Below, in pieces: positions 4,615-9,597 of a stretch of 9,597 nucleotides of DNA (its first letter is position 1; every line of letters starts with the position of its first letter). Location of the stretch: NCBI GenBank assembly GCA_021778785.1, contig JAJYBX010000042.1, forward strand, positions 1 through 9,597, in the 5' to 3' direction. The notes under the pieces were generated by a model, which was not told the origin of the DNA, made no database searches, and saw only the letters and a program-made list of their open reading frames with translations. The position numbers were made by a program, and so were the translations under genes. The stretch is from Acidobacteriota bacterium (GTDB taxonomy: Bacteria > Acidobacteriota > Holophagae > Holophagales > Holophagaceae).

Positions 4615-6225
4615 ATGTTCCACCCACCGCGAAGACCCTCCCATGCCAGGCCGGGAAGGGCCCTCGGAACCCTTCTCGGCCTGATGCTCCCGCTCGCCCT
4701 GGGCCAGGCCCAGCCCCCTGCCCGCGCCACCGGCCACGGCTCGTTCACGGCGTTCCACGAGGCCAAGGCCCACCGCCTCACCGCGGACCACAGCAAGTTC
4801 AAGATCCTGCAGGGCCCCTTCAAGGACGGGGACGGGCCGGCGGTCACGAGGGCCTGCCTCACCTGCCACACCAAGGCCGCCGAGCAGGTGATGGCCACGT
4901 CCCACTGGACCTGGAACATCTCCAAGGGAGGCCAGGACGGCTTCGGAAAGTCCACCCACCTGGTGAACAACTACTGCATCTCCACCATCGGCGGGAACAC
5001 CGAATCCTGCGCCCGGTGCCATGTCGGCTACGGGTACAAGGACAAGACCTTCGACTTCACGAACCAGGAGAACGTGGACTGCCTCGTCTGCCACGACACC
5101 ACGGGGGACTACGAGAAGGAGAAGGCGGGCCTCCCGAATCCCGCCGTGCCCCTGGCGGAGGTGGCCCAGAAGGTGGGCGCCCCCACCAACCGGAACTGCG
5201 GAACCTGCCATTTCTTCGGCGGCGGCGGCGACGCCACCAAGCACGGGGACCTGGACGACACCATCCTGAATGCCCCCCGCGCCGAGGACGTGCACATGTC
5301 CAAGCAGGGCGCGGGCATGGACTGCATCGACTGCCATGTGTCCGACGGGCACAGGATCAACGGCCCGAACTACGTCGTGCCGGCCGACCGGCGGGAGCAG
5401 CCCAAGTACCCGGGCGAGGCCGTGTCCCGCATGGCCTGCACCGCCTGCCATTCGGACTCGCCCCACCGCTCGTACATCCTGAACCGCCACTACCAGAAGG
5501 TCGCCTGCCAGACCTGCCACATCCCCGCTTTCGCGCGGGGGAAGATCCCCACCAACCTCTACTGGGACTGGTCCACCGCAGGGCGGTTGAAGGATGGGAA
5601 GGGCTACGAAGAAGAAGATGCCAACGGCTTCGAGGACTACAACAGCATGCATGGCGTGATGAAGTGGGCGCGCAATGTCACCCCGACCTACATCTGGTAC
5701 AACGGCAACCTCACGTTCACGCGGCTCACGGACACCCTGCGCATTCCCAAGGACGGCCCGGTGGTCCTGAACCCCGCGGAAGGCAGCTACGCGGATCCCA
5801 ACGCCAAGATCTGGCCCTTCAAGCTCCATGACGGCGTCCAGCCCTACGACACGGTGCTGAACCGGTTCGTGGCCCCCTACACCGCCGGGCCGAAGGGGTC
5901 CGGGGCCTACTGGGGCGACTGGAACTGGGACGTGGCGATCCGGATGGGGATGGAGACCGCCGGTCTCCCCTACAGCGGCCACCACGGCTTCGTGAAGACC
6001 ACCATGCTCTGGCCCATCACCCACATGGTGGCCCCGAAGGAACAGGCGCTCTCCTGCACCGAGTGCCACAGCCGGAAGGGGCGCCTGGCCCAGGTGTCAG
6101 GTTTCTACCTGATCGGCCGCGACCGCGGGCGGGGCCTGGATCAGATCGGCCTGGGGATCATCGCCCTGACCCTGCTCGGCGTGGGCATCCATGGGTTCAT
6201 CCGCTACACCAAGGGTCATTTCTAG
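4615..6225 (+). CDS. otr: octaheme c-type cytochrome, tetrathionate reductase (OTR) family, membrane-anchored
   Basis: A 536-residue exported cytochrome with exactly eight CXXCH haem sites, beginning at residues 81, 132, 156, 195, 237, 275, 298 and 481. The order, the large gap before the eighth site and segments such as TADHSKF, NNYCIS and NVDCLVCHDTTG match the octaheme tetrathionate reductase family known from Shewanella, whose enzyme reduces tetrathionate and also nitrite or hydroxylamine in vitro. One extra cysteine, C121, sits just before the second haem, where that family has an active-site cysteine. An N-terminal signal peptide covers about residues 1-35. A hydrophobic helix (511-531, IGLGIIALTLLGVGIHGFIRY) anchors the C-terminus in the inner membrane. 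ATG 4615 was preferred over the in-frame TTG 4579 because AGGAG lies five bases ahead. Cytochrome b follows after eight bases, the likely quinol-side partner. The physiological substrate is uncertain. Confidence 0.93.
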   Translation: MFHPPRRPSHARPGRALGTLLGLMLPLALGQAQPPARATGHGSFTAFHEAKAHRLTADHSKFKILQGPFKDGDGPAVTRACLTCHTKAAEQVMATSHWTWNISKGGQDGFGKSTHLVNNYCISTIGGNTESCARCHVGYGYKDKTFDFTNQENVDCLVCHDTTGDYEKEKAGLPNPAVPLAEVAQKVGAPTNRNCGTCHFFGGGGDATKHGDLDDTILNAPRAEDVHMSKQGAGMDCIDCHVSDGHRINGPNYVVPADRREQPKYPGEAVSRMACTACHSDSPHRSYILNRHYQKVACQTCHIPAFARGKIPTNLYWDWSTAGRLKDGKGYEEEDANGFEDYNSMHGVMKWARNVTPTYIWYNGNLTFTRLTDTLRIPKDGPVVLNPAEGSYADPNAKIWPFKLHDGVQPYDTVLNRFVAPYTAGPKGSGAYWGDWNWDVAIRMGMETAGLPYSGHHGFVKTTMLWPITHMVAPKEQALSCTECHSRKGRLAQVSGFYLIGRDRGRGLDQIGLGIIALTLLGVGIHGFIRYTKGHF

Positions 6226-6233
6226 GAGATTCC

Positions 6234-6857
6234 ATGCGACGCGTACTGCTTTATGAAGCGTTCGAGCGGTTCTGGCACTGGGCCCAGGCCCTCCTGATCA
6301 TCCTCATGATGCTCACCGGTTTCGAGATCCGGGGCCTGGGCATCCACCTGTTCGGTTTCGAGCGGGCCGTCTCCCTCCACAACACCCTGGCCGTGACGCT
6401 GGTGGTGCTCATCGTGTTCGCCATCTTCTGGCATGTCACGACGGGCGAATGGCGGCAGTACATCCCCACCCGCACATTCCTCCGCGAGATGGTGGCCTTC
6501 TACCTGACGGGGATCTTCAAGGGGGCCCCCCACCCCGTGAAGAAGCACCGGATGGCCAAGCTGAACCCCCTCCAGCGCCTGGCCTACCTGGGCTTCAAGG
6601 TGATGATCATCCCCATCCAGATCACCACCGGCGCCCTGTACTACTTCTACCCCAACCTGCAGCACGCCCTCCACTGGCCGGCCTCCAGCCTCTGGATCAT
6701 CGCCGTGCTCCACGTCGCCACCGCCTTCGGGCTCGTGGCCTTCCTGGTCGGCCATGTCTACCTCACCACCACCGGCCACACGCCCCTCACCAACCTCAAG
6801 GCGATGGTCACGGGCTGGGAGGATCTCCACGACGACGCCTACTTCGATGAGCAGTAG
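6234..6857 (+). CDS. membrane cytochrome b (b561/formate dehydrogenase gamma-like)
   Basis: A 207-residue integral membrane protein with four hydrophobic helices (about 14-31, 48-68, 117-137 and 152-176) and histidines placed as haem b ligands: H15 (FWHW), H49 (SLHNT), H67 (FWHVTTGEW), H160 (VLHVA) and H174 (VGHVYLTTTGHTP). This resembles the di-haem cytochrome b561 and formate dehydrogenase or thiosulfate reductase gamma subunits that exchange electrons with the quinone pool. The conserved GEWRQY and VYLTTTGHTPLTNLKAMVTGWED end are typical. AGGAG (6224-6228) overlaps the stop codon of the octaheme gene, so the two are tightly co-expressed. The inferred role is quinol oxidation and electron delivery to the octaheme cytochrome. 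It ends 31 bases from the stop of the convergent porin gene; no clear terminator is visible there. Confidence 0.9.
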   Translation: MRRVLLYEAFERFWHWAQALLIILMMLTGFEIRGLGIHLFGFERAVSLHNTLAVTLVVLIVFAIFWHVTTGEWRQYIPTRTFLREMVAFYLTGIFKGAPHPVKKHRMAKLNPLQRLAYLGFKVMIIPIQITTGALYYFYPNLQHALHWPASSLWIIAVLHVATAFGLVAFLVGHVYLTTTGHTPLTNLKAMVTGWEDLHDDAYFDEQ

Positions 6858-6888
6858 GACGCTGTTCCGGAAGTGAATCGAACCCTGG

Positions 6889-8226
6889 TCAGAATTTCAC
6901 CAGCATGGCCAGGGTGATCCGGCTTTCGGTCCTGCGCAGATCCGGCGCCCAGCCCGCCACGGTTGAGCCCGGGATGCCCTGGTTGCCCCCGGGCGGCGTG
7001 ACGCCGCCCGGGCCGGCGAAGTAGGGCACGCTGGCGCCGCGGCGATTGAACTCGGCGCGCATCGTGAGGTAGGGGTTCGGCATGTAGTCGTAGGTCGCCG
7101 ACCCGTCCCAGGCGTGGTACGGATCCCCCGGATTCTGGGTGAAGTAGGGCGTGCCCGAGGCGGCGGTGGCGCCGTTGATCGGAGGCATCAGCACCAGGTA
7201 GCGCCCCGGGTTCGTGATGGCGCCCCCGCCGAGGGTGACCGCGTGGCGCTCGCCGAACCAGAAGCGGTTGTAGAGCATCCAGCCGGCGAAGTACTGCTTG
7301 GGCTCCGTGGCGGTGCCCGAGCGGCTGACCCCGCCGCCCTGCTCGTCGCCCAGGTCGAAGGTGAACGTCGCCGCCATGCGCGTGACGAAACGATCCGGCC
7401 GCTCCCAGTACTTCCACTGGATGCTGTTGTCCGTGTGGCGCCGGGTGCGCTTCTGGTTCCCCAGCGTGTCCGCCCCGATGAAGTAGTTGTTCGAGATGAT
7501 GTTCACGCTCCCGGTGGGGCGCCAGTTCAACGAGGCCCCGAGGCCCGGCGTGTTGTTGAACATGTTGTAGGACTGCCACCCGTTGATGAGCCACAGCTCC
7601 AGCTTCAGCTTGTCGCTGGGGAAGACCTGGAGGCGCAGGCCGTTGAAGAACCAGGGCGTGTTCGAGGAGACGTACGAGGGCTGGTAGGCCCAGTTGTCGA
7701 AGTTGTAGTAGCTGAAGAGGCCGATGTAGGACATGAAGATGCCCGCGTCCAGGTTGACGCCATGCAGGGCATCCCAGTGGTAGCCGCCATAGGCTTCCGA
7801 GATGTAGCGGTAGGCGTTGTCGGTCTGCCACTGGCCCTTGGAAGGACTCGCATCGTTGCGCGGCGTCATGGTGGAGTACATGCCGAACTGGGTCATGATC
7901 CGGCCCCGCACGTGCTCCCAGTGGAAGTCCCCGCCCAGGCCCAGCTGCTGGACCTGCACTTCATTCGTGCGCCCCAGCTCGCTCGATCCCACGAGGGTGT
8001 GGTCCTGGGGATGGTTGAAGTCGTAGACCAGGTTCATGTCCGCCCGGAACTCGCCCGTGAAGTACTTCGAGTCCAGCAGGGCGTCCTTCTGCCGGCTGTT
8101 CCCGTTCAGCCAGGTGAAATCGGCGAAGGCGAAGGGTTCCGCCGGGGCCGCGGGGGTGGCCGGGGTGTCTCCCCCGGCCCAGGCGGGGATTCCCGCCACC
8201 AGGGCGAACAGGACAAGCTGACGCAT
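6889..8226 (-). CDS. outer-membrane beta-barrel porin (OmpL-like, BBP2 type)
   Basis: A 445-residue outer-membrane protein. It has a signal peptide MRQLVLFALVAGIPAWA, a short proline/alanine-rich linker, then FAFADFTWLNGNSRQ near the mature start, which is the opening of the beta-barrel porin-2 (OmpL-like) family. The rest is rich in alternating aromatic and polar residues (for example YISEAYGGYHW, YYNFDNWAY, YNRFWFGERH) and ends ITLAMLVKF, with the terminal phenylalanine used by barrel-assembly machinery. ATG at 8226 was chosen over GTG at 8232 because GGAGG on the minus strand stands eight bases from the ATG but only two from the GTG. It is divergent from the kdp operon and shares its control region. 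In some other phyla porins of this kind accompany kdp genes, so a role in potassium passage is plausible but inferred. Confidence 0.88.
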   Translation of the reverse strand: MRQLVLFALVAGIPAWAGGDTPATPAAPAEPFAFADFTWLNGNSRQKDALLDSKYFTGEFRADMNLVYDFNHPQDHTLVGSSELGRTNEVQVQQLGLGGDFHWEHVRGRIMTQFGMYSTMTPRNDASPSKGQWQTDNAYRYISEAYGGYHWDALHGVNLDAGIFMSYIGLFSYYNFDNWAYQPSYVSSNTPWFFNGLRLQVFPSDKLKLELWLINGWQSYNMFNNTPGLGASLNWRPTGSVNIISNNYFIGADTLGNQKRTRRHTDNSIQWKYWERPDRFVTRMAATFTFDLGDEQGGGVSRSGTATEPKQYFAGWMLYNRFWFGERHAVTLGGGAITNPGRYLVLMPPINGATAASGTPYFTQNPGDPYHAWDGSATYDYMPNPYLTMRAEFNRRGASVPYFAGPGGVTPPGGNQGIPGSTVAGWAPDLRRTESRITLAMLVKF

Positions 8227-8274
8227 GCGCACTCCCTCCGGGGCGTCGAGGCCCGGCGGCAGTGTCCCCGCCGG

Positions 8275-8355
8275 GGCATTAAGGCGGCGTTAAAAGACCG
8301 GGCGTTAACGGATTCCTAACGCCGGGACGGGATCTCTTAACCCCGCGCTAATCCC
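8275..8355. promoter_or_regulatory. divergent operator region with six GGCRTTAA-like half-sites
   Basis: Forward half-sites GGCATTAA (8275-8282), GGCGTTAA (8286-8293) and GGCGTTAA (8301-8308) face reverse ones CTAACGCC (8316-8323), TTAACCCC (8337-8344) and CTAATCCC (8348-8355). The outer pairs on each side are spaced by 11 bases, the spacing used by OmpR/PhoB-family dimers. The inner pair forms the inverted repeat GGCGTTA-N9-TAACGCC (8301-8323). It lies between the porin and kdp starts. KdpE, an OmpR-family regulator of kdp in many bacteria, is the natural candidate; neither KdpD nor KdpE is in this window. Confidence 0.55.
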
Positions 8356-8406
8356 GGCCGACCGACGCTGGAACTGCCCGGGGGCCTTCCCGGTGCCGGA
8401 GGCGAC

Positions 8407-8595
8407 ATGCGAGTCCAGATGCCCTGGTTCCCGCCCATGGGCCTGCTGACGGGCTTCGGCGGAGCCGCCGTCGCCCGCCACCTGATCCACGCCGGCGGCC
8501 GGCGCCATCGCCTGGAGGCCGGGTTCGTCCTGGCCCTCACCTGGTTCCCGACCCTGGTCTGGCTGCTGATCCAGCTCCCCTTCGTGGCGAGGTGA
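8407..8595 (+). CDS. small membrane protein preceding kdpF
   Basis: A 62-residue protein I do not recognise. It has a glycine-rich N-terminal part (GLLTGFGGAAVARH, 12-25), a basic patch (GGRRHRLE, 30-37) and one hydrophobic helix (about 39-59, FVLALTWFPTLVWLLIQLPF). The basic patch before the helix suggests that the N-terminal part is cytoplasmic. A GGAGG ribosome site (8398-8402) stands four bases ahead of the ATG, and kdpF begins two bases after its stop, so it is the first gene of the kdp transcript. The spacing, ribosome site and fit with the operon make it likely real. A role as an accessory or regulatory peptide of the Kdp pump is only a guess. Confidence 0.65.
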   Translation: MRVQMPWFPPMGLLTGFGGAAVARHLIHAGGRRHRLEAGFVLALTWFPTLVWLLIQLPFVAR

Positions 8596-8597
8596 CC

Positions 8598-8690
8598 ATG
8601 ACGCCCGCCCTCACCGTGGCCCTGATCCTGGCCCTGGGCCTCCTGGCCTACCTGGCCTTCGCCCTGCTCAAGCCGGAGCGTTTCCAATGA
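8598..8690 (+). CDS. kdpF: potassium-transporting ATPase subunit KdpF
   Basis: A 30-residue peptide with a single membrane helix, MTPALTVALILALGLLAY then LAFALLKPERFQ. The LLAYLxxALLxPErF ending is the KdpF signature; the E. coli protein has 29 residues. KdpF stabilises the KdpABC high-affinity potassium pump in the inner membrane. The ribosome site GAGGTGA overlaps the stop of the preceding 62-residue gene. kdpA follows 70 bases later with a short linking frame between them. Confidence 0.92.
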   Translation: MTPALTVALILALGLLAYLAFALLKPERFQ

Positions 8691-8764
8691 GCCCGACGCA
8701 GGCGCGGCGGGCCCCTTTGTGCCACCAAGCCCCGAAGGGGCGCCGAACAGGAGGTGAGGCATGA
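8687..8764 (+). CDS. 25-codon linking frame between kdpF and kdpA (possible leader or coupling peptide)
   Basis: The ATG at 8687 overlaps the kdpF stop as ATGA, and the frame ends with TGA 8762-8764, which overlaps the kdpA start as ATGA. A GGAG (8675-8678) stands eight bases before the ATG. The peptide MSPTQARRAPLCHQAPKG... is basic and resembles nothing I know. The same stretch can form a hairpin, GCCCCTT (8711-8717) with AAGGGGC (8735-8741), just ahead of the kdpA ribosome site. It may be a translational relay, or a chance frame in GC-rich DNA. Confidence 0.25.
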   Translation: MSPTQARRAPLCHQAPKGRRTGGEA

Positions 8765-9597
8765 GCCATGCCTGGACGCAGAACCTCCTCTTCCTCGCCC
8801 TGCTGCTGGCCCTGGCGCCCCCCCTCGGGGCCTTCATGGCGAAGGTCCTGGAGGGGGAGCGCACCTTCCTGCATCCGCTGCTCCATCCCCTGGAGCGGGG
8901 CCTCCTCCGCCTGATGGGGGTGCGGGAGAACGGGGACATGGGCTGGGCCACCTACGCCTGGTCCATCACCCTCCTCAAGCTGCTGGGGATGGCCGCCGTG
9001 TTCGCGCTGATGCGGGCCCAAGCCTGGCTCCCCCTGAATCCCGAACACCTCGCCAACGTGCCGGCGGGCCTCTCCTTCAACACGGCGGTGAGTTTCGCCA
9101 CGAACACCAACTGGCAGGCCTACGGCGGGGAGAGCACCCTCAGCTACCTGACCCAGATGCTGGGGCTCACCGTGCAGAACTTCCTGTCCGCGGCCACGGG
9201 GATCGCCGTACTCGCGGCCCTCGTGCGGGGCATCCAGCGTCGCAGCGCCACGGGGCTGGGCAACGCCTGGGTGGACGTGGTGCGGAGCGTCGTCTACATC
9301 CTCCTGCCACTCTCGGTCGTCTTCGCCCTCGTCCTCACCTCCCAGGGCGTCATCGAGACCCTCGCGCCCTACGTGCACACCGCCACTGGCCAGGTGCTGG
9401 CCCTGGGACCCGTGGCCTCCCAGGTCGCCATCAAGATGCTGGGGACGAATGGAGGCGGGTTCTTCGGGGCCAACGCGGCCCACCCCTTCGAGAACAGCAC
9501 CCCCCTCTCCAACTTCCTGCAGACCCTTGCCATCCTGCTCATCCCCGCCGCCCTGTGCCTCACCTTCGGGCGCATGGTGAAGGACCGCCGCCAGGGC
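8761..9597 (+). CDS. kdpA: potassium-transporting ATPase subunit KdpA (N-terminal half, cut by window end)
   Basis: The first 279 codons of the potassium-selective channel subunit of the KdpFABC pump, about half of the usual length near 557. The frame is open and unbroken to the window edge. Selectivity-filter regions are intact: SFNTAVSFATNTNWQAYGGE (105-124) and IKMLGTNGGGFFGAN followed by HPFEN (224-245). Also present are LTQMLGLTVQNFLSAATGIA and GNAWVDVVRS, all characteristic of KdpA. The membrane segments alternate as expected for this K+-transporter superfamily member. A strong ribosome site, AGGAGGTGAGG (8749-8759), lies directly upstream. KdpB and KdpC should follow beyond the window. 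Confidence 0.97.
   Translation, partial: MSHAWTQNLLFLALLLALAPPLGAFMAKVLEGERTFLHPLLHPLERGLLRLMGVRENGDMGWATYAWSITLLKLLGMAAVFALMRAQAWLPLNPEHLANVPAGLSFNTAVSFATNTNWQAYGGESTLSYLTQMLGLTVQNFLSAATGIAVLAALVRGIQRRSATGLGNAWVDVVRSVVYILLPLSVVFALVLTSQGVIETLAPYVHTATGQVLALGPVASQVAIKMLGTNGGGFFGANAAHPFENSTPLSNFLQTLAILLIPAALCLTFGRMVKDRRQG

Noticed and set aside
4588..6069. Long minus-strand open frame opposite the octaheme cytochrome
   Set aside because: The plus strand carries eight haem sites and a signal peptide. The opposite frame is a composition effect, rich in G, V, A and H, with no domain.
6858..6888. Bidirectional terminator between the convergent cytochrome b and porin genes
   Set aside because: Only an eight-base palindrome (TTCCGGAA, 6865-6872) without a T run is visible, too short to support a terminator.
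7114..8319. Plus-strand open frame opposite the porin gene
   Set aside because: The minus strand gives a clear signal peptide, barrel strands and terminal phenylalanine; the plus frame has no recognisable protein and runs through the operator region.

Overview
The window is GC-rich (about two thirds G+C by eye) and reads as the chromosome of a Gram-negative, respiratory, probably anaerobic bacterium. It encodes an outer-membrane porin, a membrane-anchored octaheme c-type cytochrome with a b-type cytochrome partner, and a sigma-54 activator. An acidobacterium of the Holophaga/Geothrix kind or a metal-reducing deltaproteobacterium-like lineage would fit. That placement is an inference from gene content and is not proven by any marker here. 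I see no insertion sequence, phage gene or CRISPR array.

Layout, left to right. (1) 1-230: the C-terminal end of a 3-methyladenine DNA glycosylase. (2) 313-702: transfer-messenger RNA (ssrA) with the tag ANDNFELALAA, followed by an unusually long terminator hairpin whose left arm reaches back into the tmRNA acceptor strand. (3) 826-2187: a one-component sigma-54 activator (PAS, AAA+, Fis-type helix-turn-helix) with a cysteine cluster in its PAS domain. (4) 2188-2573: a gene-free stretch, AT-rich in its first 120 bases. It holds a palindrome, a possible IHF site and a good -24/-12 (sigma-54) promoter, then a GC-rich leader. (5) 2574-6857: five co-directional genes: a TroA/ZnuA-type binding protein that has lost its metal-binding histidines, a diverged TsaA/TrmO-like protein, a NifX-like protein with a histidine-rich loop, an octaheme cytochrome of the tetrathionate reductase family, and a membrane cytochrome b. 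(6) 6889-8226, minus strand: a beta-barrel porin. (7) 8227-8406: a divergent regulatory region with six related half-sites. (8) 8407-9597: the start of a kdp potassium-pump operon: a 62-residue membrane protein, kdpF, a 25-codon linking frame, and kdpA cut by the window edge.

How they may work together. The activator at 826 very probably drives the sigma-54 promoter at 2303-2319 and so the 2574-6857 operon. In that operon the cytochrome b would take electrons from the quinol pool and pass them to the octaheme cytochrome, which faces the periplasm and is held by a C-terminal helix. The three small accessory proteins in front have no standard role in such a chain: an orphan binding protein without an ABC transporter, a TrmO-like fold with altered signature residues, and a metallocluster-type NifX protein. 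They make this the most interesting part of the window and a candidate for an undescribed respiratory or redox-sensing module. The porin faces away from kdp across a shared operator region and is a candidate outer-membrane potassium route for the Kdp pump.
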